Source: Alphaproteobacteria bacterium
GTDB lineage: Bacteria > Pseudomonadota > Alphaproteobacteria > Rickettsiales > UBA3002
Direction: 5' to 3'
NCBI GenBank assembly: GCA_017302575.1
Contig: JAFLDD010000001.1
Span: 1,050,629-1,114,628 of the forward strand
DNA length: 64,000 bases
The position numbers and the translations under genes are program-made. Of this stretch, positions 1 to 7,270 are shown in pieces. The notes under the pieces are model-generated. The model saw only the letters and a list, made by a program, of their open reading frames with translations, had not been told where the DNA came from and made no database searches. Numbering within the stretch: position 1 is the first letter of the stretch; every line of letters begins with the position of its first letter.

Positions 1-1
1 T

Positions 2-634
2 GACTATCCGGTGGAAGCGAACGATGCCGCTGCCTTATTTCATTTACGAGGAAAGCCCCATTACATCGGCCAGTATGTCAACACCTATAACGAAGACACC
101 ATGGCGCATCTGGTGAAAAACGGCGCACAGCACTTCACTTTTCCCAGCGAATTGTATGCCGCAGCACTGAAAGCGCTGGTCACGGAGGCAAAAAAGCTGG
201 GGGCTGGTAGCGAGATTATGGTTTTTGGGCGTGCGCCACTGGCACTATCAGCACGCTGTTACCACGCCAGAGCGCACAATAAAATCAAGGATAATTGCCA
301 GTTTGTATGCGAAAATGACCCCGATGGAATGGAACTGAGAACAGTAGATGGGAAGGCATTCCTTACTATCAATGGCGTACAAACCATGTCGCATAGCTAT
401 ATGAATCTGGCTCAAGAAGTCCCCGAAATGATGCGCTGGGGGCTTGATTATATCAGGCTTTCGCCCCACACGCTGGACATGGGGACGGTGATTGAGGCTT
501 TCCAAGGGGTGGTGCAGGGACGATGCGAACCATTAGAAGCCATTAGAAAGATACAGGAAATCGACGCTTCCCTAAAATTCTCCAATGGATTCTTTTACCA
601 TAAGCCCGGCTATCTCTGGCAATATGCCGCATAA
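2..634 (+). CDS. ubiV: UbiV, O2-independent ubiquinone hydroxylation protein (5' truncated by window edge)
   Basis: This is the C-terminal two-thirds of a peptidase U32-family protein; the frame is open from base 2 and the start lies left of the window. UbiV works with UbiU to hydroxylate ubiquinone precursors without oxygen, so that quinone can be made during anaerobic respiration. Three of the four known [4Fe-4S] cysteines of UbiV are visible with the exact family spacing C-X12-C-X3-C (SARC, then DNCQFVC). The family-typical NGVQTMS segment and RLSPHTLDM stretch follow. ubiU would be expected just upstream. The next gene, a nitrate-sensor regulator, starts 94 bases downstream on the same strand, which supports a role in nitrate-dependent growth. 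Confidence 0.9.
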   Translation, partial: DYPVEANDAAALFHLRGKPHYIGQYVNTYNEDTMAHLVKNGAQHFTFPSELYAAALKALVTEAKKLGAGSEIMVFGRAPLALSARCYHARAHNKIKDNCQFVCENDPDGMELRTVDGKAFLTINGVQTMSHSYMNLAQEVPEMMRWGLDYIRLSPHTLDMGTVIEAFQGVVQGRCEPLEAIRKIQEIDASLKFSNGFFYHKPGYLWQYAA

Positions 635-728
635 ACCCCTACCTGTAAGCATAGTAGTTTATCCGCCTTATTCTATTGAGATTCTGTCGCTGCGGGTATA
701 TTCAGTGATAGAAGGTGGACTCCGCTTA

Positions 729-2306
729 ATGACCAATATTTTATACGATTTTTGTGACTTTATCCATGAGGCGCAGAAAGAGCGCGGCGCGGTCTCGCTT
801 TATCTGCGAAGTCGTGGCCAGAAGTTTTCCGAGGAGTTGGAATCACAATTTGCTGTCGTTGATACTCGCTTGAAGTCTTTAAGTGCCTTGCCTAAGCGGC
901 AAAATGCAAAGCTCGAACCGTTTTTACATGCCGCTCATTATTTGATGGCTAAACGGAAATATATCATTGCGCGGATGATTGAAGCGCCAGAGGCGATTTC
1001 TTTTTATAGCCGCGAGATTATTGCTCCCGCCATCGATATTACGCAGGAACTGGCGGTTTTTGATACGGATAATCAACCCGCCAAGGTGGCAGCACTCATG
1101 CATTTTCTGCAATGGAAAGAGCGTGTCGGGCTTGAGCGAGCACTAGGAACACAGCTCGTGATGATGGACTGGAAAGAGTCACCCGAACTCAGAGAGCGGT
1201 TGCAATACATCATTTCCGAACAGCAAGCCTACGAACGCATGTTTATGATGCTTGCCGATAGCAAAGGGCGTGATGCTATCGAAAAACTAAAGAAGGAAAA
1301 CGACAGTTTCAAGCGCGTGGAAGAGATTCATGCGGCACTTAAAAATGGCACTTCTCCTCAGCTTGAAGCATTGAGTGCAGTGGAATGGTTTAATTTGTTT
1401 ACTGCAAAAATGGACGTGTTGCATGAAGTCAGCCGTATGATGATTAAGCAACTGAACAAAGCGGAAGAGCCTGCCCAGAAGGCCAAGAAAGCCAATGTGA
1501 GAAGTGATAAAAAAGCTTCTTCTTCATCGAGTCTCAACGTTTCTGATGTAAGTGCGATTGAGTCAAGTGTGCGTGCTTATATAGATACGATTAAGGCGCT
1601 GCCGCTTTTTGCAGGGCTTGATACGGCGAGTCTGAACGAACTCCTCAAATATGCACGTATCACCAGCCATGACAAAGGCGCACTCATTTTTATGCAGGGT
1701 GAACAGGCTTCACGTTTTTACATTATTCTAGAGGGCTGGGTGAAGCTGTTTAAGGGGAATGTTGATGGTCAGGAGTCCATTCTTCAGGTGCTGAGCACGG
1801 GCGATAATATGCTAGAAACCGTCATTTTTAATGACACGCCGCTGCCGGTGAATGCGCAAGCGGTTGATAATGTGAAGCTGCTTTCGATTCCTGCCTCAAT
1901 GATTCGGGAGAAACTAAAAAATAACCATGCGTTGGCAGTAAATATGCTCTCTACCGTTTCTGGTAGGTCTCAGGCGCTGATCAGCCAGTTTGAGCAACTG
2001 ACACTTAAAACCGTGACACAGCGCGTGGGCTGGTTCCTGCTAAAACTGTTTTTAGAAAGCGGTGATCGTACAAAAAACCTCAAGCTACCCTATGATAAAT
2101 CGCTGATTGCTGGTTACCTCGGTATGAAGCCGGAGACGTTCTCGCGTACGCTACAAACCCTTAAAGATCAAGGCATCGATGTGGAGCGCAGTAGCATCAG
2201 TCTGCCAGATGTATTCGCCCTGTGCGATTTCTGTGATAGTGACCTTGCCGCTGGGTGTAGCCGCCATAACACACCGGAATGTCCAAATCCTCAATGTTTG
2301 AATTAA
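729..2306 (+). CDS. NIT nitrate/nitrite-sensing domain fused to a Crp/Fnr-family transcription regulator
   Basis: The product has 525 residues. The frame is open further upstream to an ATG at 585, but ATG 729 is preceded by AGAAGGTGG at good spacing and begins right at the domain. Residues 1-245 look like a NIT domain (PF08376, known from NasR): an N-terminal helix with QKERGAVS and a later WKERVGLERA, the conserved arginine-containing signature near residue 137. Residues about 290-405 form a cyclic-nucleotide-type beta-roll (GEQASRFYIILEGWVKL). A Crp-type helix-turn-helix follows (GYLGMKPETFSRTLQTLK). The last 27 residues carry five cysteines (499, 502, 510, 518, 523), possibly a metal or redox site. 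A nitrate-responsive DNA-binding regulator for the neighbouring ubiV and Moco genes is inferred. NIT domains are usually joined to ANTAR, kinase or chemoreceptor modules, so this architecture is unusual. Confidence 0.85.
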   Translation: MTNILYDFCDFIHEAQKERGAVSLYLRSRGQKFSEELESQFAVVDTRLKSLSALPKRQNAKLEPFLHAAHYLMAKRKYIIARMIEAPEAISFYSREIIAPAIDITQELAVFDTDNQPAKVAALMHFLQWKERVGLERALGTQLVMMDWKESPELRERLQYIISEQQAYERMFMMLADSKGRDAIEKLKKENDSFKRVEEIHAALKNGTSPQLEALSAVEWFNLFTAKMDVLHEVSRMMIKQLNKAEEPAQKAKKANVRSDKKASSSSSLNVSDVSAIESSVRAYIDTIKALPLFAGLDTASLNELLKYARITSHDKGALIFMQGEQASRFYIILEGWVKLFKGNVDGQESILQVLSTGDNMLETVIFNDTPLPVNAQAVDNVKLLSIPASMIREKLKNNHALAVNMLSTVSGRSQALISQFEQLTLKTVTQRVGWFLLKLFLESGDRTKNLKLPYDKSLIAGYLGMKPETFSRTLQTLKDQGIDVERSSISLPDVFALCDFCDSDLAAGCSRHNTPECPNPQCLN

Positions 2307-2316
2307 TTTTAGGCAG

Positions 2317-2330
2317 TTGATCCACATCAA
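2317..2330 (+). promoter_or_regulatory. FNR/DNR-type operator upstream of the Moco operon
   Basis: TTGATCCACATCAA matches both half-sites of the FNR consensus TTGAT-N4-ATCAA exactly. It lies just after the NIT-Crp gene and about 50 bases upstream of the Moco riboswitch, a natural position for an activator site of the moaA operon. Which Crp/Fnr protein binds is not known; the two encoded in this window are candidates. Confidence 0.75.
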
Positions 2331-2369
2331 TTGCTAAAACGCCTTTCCTTTTTACCCTTCCATCATCCG

Positions 2370-2480
2370 AAGCCTGAAACGCCTAACGGTTGGCATGTCG
2401 CTGACTCAAGGATTTTAGGCCGTGGGCATAAGCTCACCGGGTAGCGGCGGAAACGCCTCTGCCTCCCGCGTTTGGAAAGG
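2370..2480 (+). promoter_or_regulatory. Moco (molybdenum cofactor) riboswitch
   Basis: The leader of moaA has the hallmarks of the Moco RNA motif. Outer-stem arms AAACGC (2377-2382) and GCGTTT (2468-2473) pair. A GGCG-GAAA-CGCC hairpin with a GNRA tetraloop occupies 2446-2457. Typical conserved blocks CTCACCGGG and GCCTCCCGCGTTTGG are present, ending in GGAAAGG, which is also the ribosome-binding site of moaA at 2483. Sequestration of that site on cofactor binding would switch off translation; this mode is known for the family and inferred here. Confidence 0.85.
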
Positions 2481-2482
2481 AT

Positions 2483-3460
2483 ATGAAGGTGTTGAAGGAT
2501 TCATTTGGGAGGAAATTCCCCTATTTAAGGCTGTCCGTGACGGAAGTGTGTAATTTCCGCTGCACCTATTGTCTGCCCAATGGCTACCAGAAAACTGACC
2601 GTGATTTCCTGACGCTCCCTGAGATCACCCGACTTGCAACGGCTTTCGCCGAGCTTGGCACACATAAAATCCGACTGACGGGAGGCGAACCAACGGTGCG
2701 GAAGGATTTGACCCAGATTGCACGCGCCGTCAGTAGCATTTCGGGTATTCGCACCGTGGCGCTCACCACCAACGGCTATAACCTGAAAGAAAATGCCAGA
2801 GCCTTCCTCGATGCGGGCATTAATGCGCTCAATGTCAGCGTCGATAGCCTCAATAGCGAGCGGTTTCACGCCATCACCGGGCAGGATAAGCTCGCGCATG
2901 TGCTGGAGGGTATTGAAGCGGCAAAAACGGCAGGTTTCACCAATATCAAGATCAACTCGGTGCTTCTCAAGGAAGTCACTGATCATACATTGCCTGAATT
3001 CCTGTCGTGGATTAAGCGAGAGGCGTTATCTGTGCGCTTTATTGAGCTGATGCAAACGGGTGAGAATCTGGCTTTTTTCAAGCAGCATCATATCAGTGCA
3101 AACGTCATTATTCAGCAGCTCTTAGAGCATGGGTTCGTGCCAGAGCTTCGCAAGCCAGATAGTGGCCCTGCGCAGGAATTTACCCATCCTGACTATGCCG
3201 GGAAAATCGGCATCATTGCGCCATACTCCAAGGATTTCTGCAAAAGCTGCAATCGCCTGCGCGTTACCTCACGCGGCAAGCTAATGCTCTGCCTGTTTGG
3301 CGAAGGCGGCTACAATCTACGCCCATATTTACAAGCCGATGACCAACGCGAAGAACTCATTGATGCCATTGCTTCGGCGCTGCATTTCAAACATGAAACA
3401 CATTATTTACAGCAAGGAATCACCGGCTCCACGCCGCACCTTGCGACACTCGGAGGATAG
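2483..3460 (+). CDS. moaA: MoaA, GTP 3',8-cyclase
   Basis: This 325-residue radical-SAM enzyme carries out the first step of molybdenum cofactor synthesis: GTP to (8S)-3',8-cyclo-GTP, which MoaC then converts to cPMP. The N-terminal cluster CNFRCTYC (CX3CX2C) binds the radical-SAM [4Fe-4S]; the SAM motif RLTGGEPTVRKDL follows. The second, substrate-binding cluster is in CKSCNRLRVTSRGKLMLC. The protein ends in Gly-Gly, as active MoaA does. ATG 2483 follows GGAAAGG, part of the riboswitch. It is the first gene of a tightly packed operon; the next start abuts its stop. Confidence 0.95.
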   Translation: MKVLKDSFGRKFPYLRLSVTEVCNFRCTYCLPNGYQKTDRDFLTLPEITRLATAFAELGTHKIRLTGGEPTVRKDLTQIARAVSSISGIRTVALTTNGYNLKENARAFLDAGINALNVSVDSLNSERFHAITGQDKLAHVLEGIEAAKTAGFTNIKINSVLLKEVTDHTLPEFLSWIKREALSVRFIELMQTGENLAFFKQHHISANVIIQQLLEHGFVPELRKPDSGPAQEFTHPDYAGKIGIIAPYSKDFCKSCNRLRVTSRGKLMLCLFGEGGYNLRPYLQADDQREELIDAIASALHFKHETHYLQQGITGSTPHLATLGG

Positions 3461-4447
3461 ATGAAGCCTAGTTTTCAAATGATCGATGTCGGGAACAAAC
3501 CCATTAAGCACCGCATTGCTGTTGCTAGTGGTGAAATTGTCGTCGGGGCGGAAGCCTTCGCGCTGATTCGTGATCGCAAACTACCTAAAGGCGATGTGCT
3601 GATGCTGGCGGAAATTGCTGGCATTCAGGGGGCTAAAAAGGCCTACGAGATGATCCCTCTCTGCCACCCGATGGGGTTGGACATGGTGCGTGTTTTCACC
3701 GAACTCTTGCCCGAAGTGAATGCCGTGTGTGTGTTTTGCGTGGCCTCGGTGCATGCCAAAACGGGCATCGAGATGGAAGTGCTTGCGGGAGTGAATGCGG
3801 CGCTGCTCACCATCTGGGATTTGAGCAAGATGATCGAAGCGAATCTAGCCATGCGCGAGATTAAACTGCTTGCCAAAAAAGGCGGAAAATCTGGCCTGTG
3901 GCTAAACCCTGCTGGCGTTCCAGATTGGGTGCTGGAACTTGTGAATCCGCCAGTTGCAAAACTGCTGGCTGGCCGTAAAGCCGCCGTGCTTACCTTAAGT
4001 GATCGCGCCGCGAAGGGCGAATATGAGGATGTTTCGGGCGCGACACTCAAAGCCGCATTGGAAGAGGTAGGGTGCAGTATTTGCGATTATCAAGTTATCC
4101 CTGACGATAAGAATGGCATCGTCGCCACGGTGCAAGAAATGGTGAAGCACCATGCGCCACATCTGCTTATCACTACGGGCGGCACGGGTGTTTCACCCCG
4201 CGATTATACACCCGAAGCCTTGTTGCCGCTGTTCGATAAAGTAATCCCTGGCGTAGGAGAATTGCTGCGAAACGATGGCGCACAGTACACACCACTTTCA
4301 TGGAGCAGTCGCGCTGTCTCTGGCATTATCGGCTCTACGCTGGTCATCACGCTTCCGGGTAACCCAGCTGCTGTCAGCGAAAGCTTAAGCGCCTTGTTGC
4401 CGAAACTCATTCCACATCTCATCCGCATTTCAAACGGAGAAAAATAA
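3461..4447 (+). CDS. moaCB: Bifunctional MoaC-MoaB (cPMP synthase / MPT adenylyltransferase-type) fusion
   Basis: 328 residues in two domains. Residues 1-155 are MoaC, which converts 3',8-cyclo-GTP to cyclic pyranopterin phosphate: KGDVLMLAEIAGIQ, IPLCHPMGL and the catalytic Asp/Lys segment TIWDLSKMIE are present. Residues about 170-328 are a MoaB/MogA domain, which adenylylates molybdopterin ahead of metal insertion: TLSDRAAKGEYEDVSG, LLITTGGTGVSPRDYTPEA and LPGNPAAV. No stop or shift separates them. Joining an early and a late step of the pathway in one chain is known in some bacteria. The start abuts the stop of moaA, and the last base overlaps the start of moeA. Confidence 0.93.
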   Translation: MKPSFQMIDVGNKPIKHRIAVASGEIVVGAEAFALIRDRKLPKGDVLMLAEIAGIQGAKKAYEMIPLCHPMGLDMVRVFTELLPEVNAVCVFCVASVHAKTGIEMEVLAGVNAALLTIWDLSKMIEANLAMREIKLLAKKGGKSGLWLNPAGVPDWVLELVNPPVAKLLAGRKAAVLTLSDRAAKGEYEDVSGATLKAALEEVGCSICDYQVIPDDKNGIVATVQEMVKHHAPHLLITTGGTGVSPRDYTPEALLPLFDKVIPGVGELLRNDGAQYTPLSWSSRAVSGIIGSTLVITLPGNPAAVSESLSALLPKLIPHLIRISNGEK

Positions 4448-5703
4448 TGATTTCATACGAAGAAGCATTAAAGATTATCACTGGCCAAGCAGGCGCGCCA
4501 AAGGTGCAGCAAGTTCCACTCATGCAGGCATTTGGAAAGATTGCAGCTGAGGACGTGACAAGCCCGATGCAGGTGCCGAGCTTCCGTAATAGCGCGATGG
4601 ATGGATTCGCCGTGTGCGCGCTTCAGCTCGCAAGCGCCAGCGAACAAAGCCCCGTGACCTTAAAAATTCAGACGGCTATTGCTGCAGGAGATGTGGCTTC
4701 TGTCGGACACACGGAGACTGCCGCGCAGATCATGACAGGCGCTATCGTACCAGAGCCATATGACGCTATTGTGCCGGTGGAGATGGTGATAGTGAATGGC
4801 GATACGGTGACATTCACCAGACCTGCGCGCACGGGCGATCATGTGCGGTTTCCGGGTGAGGACGTGACGAAGGGTCAGTCAGTTTTGCGCCGTGGCGAGG
4901 CCATTGCGCCAGAAACGATTATGCTGCTCTCCAGCTTGGGAATCACGGAAGTGGCGACTACGCACACGCCAAAACTGCATATCCTCAGCACGGGTAATGA
5001 AATCACGGATAATTATGCGACGCCGCTGCAAGGCGCACAGATCTACAATTCCAACGCGCCGTATTTGCTGGCAGTAGCCGAGCAGCAAGGACTGGAAGCA
5101 CAATATGAAGGGATTGTGCGCGATGATCCTGCGCTGTTCGAGAGTAAAATTGCTGCGATCAAAGAACCCGCGATACTCATCAGCACGGGCGCGGTCTCTA
5201 AGGGAGTGTGGGATTTTATCCCTGAGAGTTTGAAGAATATGGGGGCGACGATCCACTTCCACCGCGTCAACATTCGCCCTGGAAAGCCTGTTTTGTTTGC
5301 AACGCTGCCAAACGGCAGCTTCTATTTTGGCTTGCCAGGGAATCCGATTTCAGCGGCGATTGGCTTTACCTTCTTCGTGATGCCTCTAGTGCGCGCATTG
5401 CAAGGCCTGCCTGATGCTCCGCTGCTCATGGCCACATTGGAAAACAACTTCACCAAGAAAGGTAACTTTCGTCAATTCCTGAAAGCATCAGTCTGGCTGG
5501 ATGAAGCGGGTAGCTTGCGTACAAATATCAGCGATGGTCAGGAGTCCTTCAAGATCCGCCCGATGGTAGCAAACAATGCGTGGGTGGTGCTGGAGGAAGG
5601 AAAGACGGCGGTCAACGCGGGTGAGCGTGTATCCATCGTGCTGTATGCCGCATTAAAAACAACGGGTTCTAACAAGGATAAAACACTATGTCAGGCAGCA
5701 TAA
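4447..5703 (+). CDS. moeA: MoeA, molybdopterin molybdenumtransferase
   Basis: This 418-residue protein inserts molybdate into adenylylated molybdopterin. The family layout is complete: N-terminal segment with SFRNSAMDGFAV, a beta-rich domain II, then the MoaB-like domain with LSTGNEI, ISTGAVSKGVWDF and FGLPGNPISAAIGF, and a C-terminal beta-barrel (domain IV). Its ATG overlaps the last base of the moaCB stop codon, and its 3' end overlaps moaD by 16 bases, so the operon is translationally coupled. Length is normal for the family. Confidence 0.95.
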   Translation: MISYEEALKIITGQAGAPKVQQVPLMQAFGKIAAEDVTSPMQVPSFRNSAMDGFAVCALQLASASEQSPVTLKIQTAIAAGDVASVGHTETAAQIMTGAIVPEPYDAIVPVEMVIVNGDTVTFTRPARTGDHVRFPGEDVTKGQSVLRRGEAIAPETIMLLSSLGITEVATTHTPKLHILSTGNEITDNYATPLQGAQIYNSNAPYLLAVAEQQGLEAQYEGIVRDDPALFESKIAAIKEPAILISTGAVSKGVWDFIPESLKNMGATIHFHRVNIRPGKPVLFATLPNGSFYFGLPGNPISAAIGFTFFVMPLVRALQGLPDAPLLMATLENNFTKKGNFRQFLKASVWLDEAGSLRTNISDGQESFKIRPMVANNAWVVLEEGKTAVNAGERVSIVLYAALKTTGSNKDKTLCQAA

Positions 5704-5942
5704 CCCTTACCGTGAATCTCTTTGGTGCGTTTCGTGGGCATGAAAATGGCAAGCCACTCACGCTCAGCCTGCCGTATGGCGCAACGCTGGTTGAGGCACG
5801 GTGCGCACTTAAGGCCGCGCTTCATAACCATCCGTTGATTGATGATTCGGCGCTGGCCGATGAAACGCAGATTCTGCCCGAAGATGCCGTGTTTGAGCGC
5901 GATACCCAGCTTGCCATTCTGCCCCCCGTGTGCGGAGGCTGA
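5688..5942 (+). CDS. moaD: MoaD, molybdopterin synthase small (sulfur-carrier) subunit
   Basis: This 84-residue ubiquitin-fold protein ends in CGG. The C-terminal Gly-Gly is the site adenylated by MoeB and then thiocarboxylated, to donate sulfur to cPMP in the MoaD-MoaE complex. The N-terminal strand pattern (SITLTVNLFGAFRGHE) fits the family. The gene overlaps the end of moeA and precedes moaE by two bases. Confidence 0.9.
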   Translation: MSGSITLTVNLFGAFRGHENGKPLTLSLPYGATLVEARCALKAALHNHPLIDDSALADETQILPEDAVFERDTQLAILPPVCGG

Positions 5943-5944
5943 CG

Positions 5945-6397
5945 ATGACACAATCCATCTATACGGGCATCAGCGAGGAAGCGCTTTCCATCCAAAAAGC
6001 CGCCGATTTTGTGCATGCGGCAGAAAATGGCGCACTGAATATGTTCGTCGGCAAGGTGCGCAATCACAATATGGGCAAGGCCGTGAATGCGGTGAGTTAC
6101 GATGTATTCGCACCGCTGGCCTGCAATGTGTTTCGGGAAATCTGCGCGGAAGCTAAAGCTGAGTTCAGCGAACGCTTGCGGCTTTATATCGAGCATTACA
6201 AAGGCAAGTTGGAAATTGGTGGCATTAGCGTCATCATCGCTGTCGGCTCACCCCATCGCGATGAATCCTTTAAGGCCTGTCGTTACCTGATTGAGCAACT
6301 CAAAATCCGCGCCCCCGTATGGAAGCAGGAGCATTATATGGATGGCGATAGCGAGTGGGTAAAAGGCCATGCGCTTTGTGGACATCACCATGGATGA
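5945..6397 (+). CDS. moaE: MoaE, molybdopterin synthase catalytic subunit
   Basis: This 150-residue large subunit of molybdopterin synthase converts cPMP to molybdopterin with sulfur from MoaD. Conserved features are FVGKVRNHNMGKAV, the helix ending in the IEHYKGKLEIGG turn, GSPHRDESFKACRYLIE and the catalytic lysine region PVWKQEHYMDGDSEWV. ATG 5945 is chosen over an in-frame start at 5930 because GGAGG at 5934-5938 is correctly spaced for it. The 3' end overlaps mobA. Confidence 0.95.
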   Translation: MTQSIYTGISEEALSIQKAADFVHAAENGALNMFVGKVRNHNMGKAVNAVSYDVFAPLACNVFREICAEAKAEFSERLRLYIEHYKGKLEIGGISVIIAVGSPHRDESFKACRYLIEQLKIRAPVWKQEHYMDGDSEWVKGHALCGHHHG

Positions 6398-6947
6398 CAT
6401 CGCTGCAGTTATTCTGGTCGGCGGCAAGTCCTCACGCATGGGGCAAGATAAAGCATTACTGCCCTATAAAGGAAAACGGCTGGTGGATATAGTGGCGGAC
6501 AGTATTCGTTCTGCGGGTGTATCGCGCGTTTATGTGAGCGGTAAAATCGCAGATTACCCAAGTTTTCCTGATCTGCTTTCAGGATGTGGGCCTGTAAGTG
6601 GTATCTGTTCCTGCATTCTAAGGTTATCGATGAATTACAAGCGACTGCTTTTCGTTCCGGTAGATATGCCTCACCTGACAGCAGACGTGATTCGGCTGCT
6701 TGTTGATTGTCCTGCACATAAGCCGCACCACATGGAAGGACATCCGCTTCCCTGCATTATTCCGACCGATGAAACGGTCATACGCCATGCCGATAGCTGT
6801 ATTCAGGAGTTGGTGAAGAAAAGAAAATTGTCTGTAAAAGAATTTTTGGCTGGTCTGAAAGCAATATCAGTGCCGCTACCAGAACAAATGCAAAAAGCGC
6901 TCACCAATACCAACACGCCCGAAGAATGGCAGGAGGTCATCTCATGA
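6390..6947 (+). CDS. mobA: MobA, molybdenum cofactor guanylyltransferase
   Basis: About 185 residues. MobA transfers GMP from GTP to Mo-molybdopterin to give MGD, the cofactor form used by DMSO-reductase-family enzymes such as nitrate reductases. The nucleotide-binding motif ILVGGKSSRMGQDKALLPY and the metal-binding VPVDMPHL (family form PxDxP; here DMP) are visible. Two starts are possible, ATG 6369 and ATG 6390; 6390 begins just before the conserved strand. It overlaps moaE, and its stop overlaps the next start (ATGA). Its presence predicts an MGD enzyme elsewhere in the genome. Confidence 0.88.
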   Translation: MDDIAAVILVGGKSSRMGQDKALLPYKGKRLVDIVADSIRSAGVSRVYVSGKIADYPSFPDLLSGCGPVSGICSCILRLSMNYKRLLFVPVDMPHLTADVIRLLVDCPAHKPHHMEGHPLPCIIPTDETVIRHADSCIQELVKKRKLSVKEFLAGLKAISVPLPEQMQKALTNTNTPEEWQEVIS

Positions 6948-7270
6948 ATCTACGCATCAGTGAAGATCAGCTTCGCTTTCGCATCACGCAAGGCGAGACA
7001 GAACTTTTAATGCGCGACGGTTTATTGGCATTTTCGCTTAATCTCGGGGAGCAGACCGTGGAATATTCGGTAGTGCTAGCAGAGATGGAGCAGACTTTGA
7101 CATTAGACGTACAAAAAAATGCATGGAAGTTGATAGTGGACCGCAAAGACTTCGCTCTTTTTTTGGCGTCGCTTCCATCGCGCGAGGGGATCGAACAAGC
7201 GGTTACAATGAAGGGTGTTCGACTCACGGTGGTGCTAGAGGTGGATGTACGACGCAAACGTGCAGCTTAG
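6944..7270 (+). CDS. Small conserved protein at the end of the Moco operon (DUF7009-like)
   Basis: This 108-residue protein has no enzyme motif I recognise. The pattern LRISEDQLRFRITQGE at the start, followed by alternating beta-strand stretches, resembles a small family (DUF7009) whose members often sit beside molybdenum-cofactor or molybdoenzyme genes; that assignment is from memory of the pattern and is tentative. The start overlaps the mobA stop as ATGA, so it is co-translated with the Moco operon. It overlaps the convergent moeB by four bases. A role in Moco handling is inferred from position only. Confidence 0.6.
   Translation: MNLRISEDQLRFRITQGETELLMRDGLLAFSLNLGEQTVEYSVVLAEMEQTLTLDVQKNAWKLIVDRKDFALFLASLPSREGIEQAVTMKGVRLTVVLEVDVRRKRAA

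Noticed and set aside
585-728. Longer start for the NIT-Crp gene at ATG 585
   Set aside because: The extra 48 residues overlap ubiV, match no domain and lack a ribosome-binding site; ATG 729 has one and starts at the NIT helix.
3643-4050. 135-codon frame antisense to moaCB, and similar long antisense frames in the housekeeping genes
   Set aside because: Shadows of strongly coding genes with no family resemblance or start signals.
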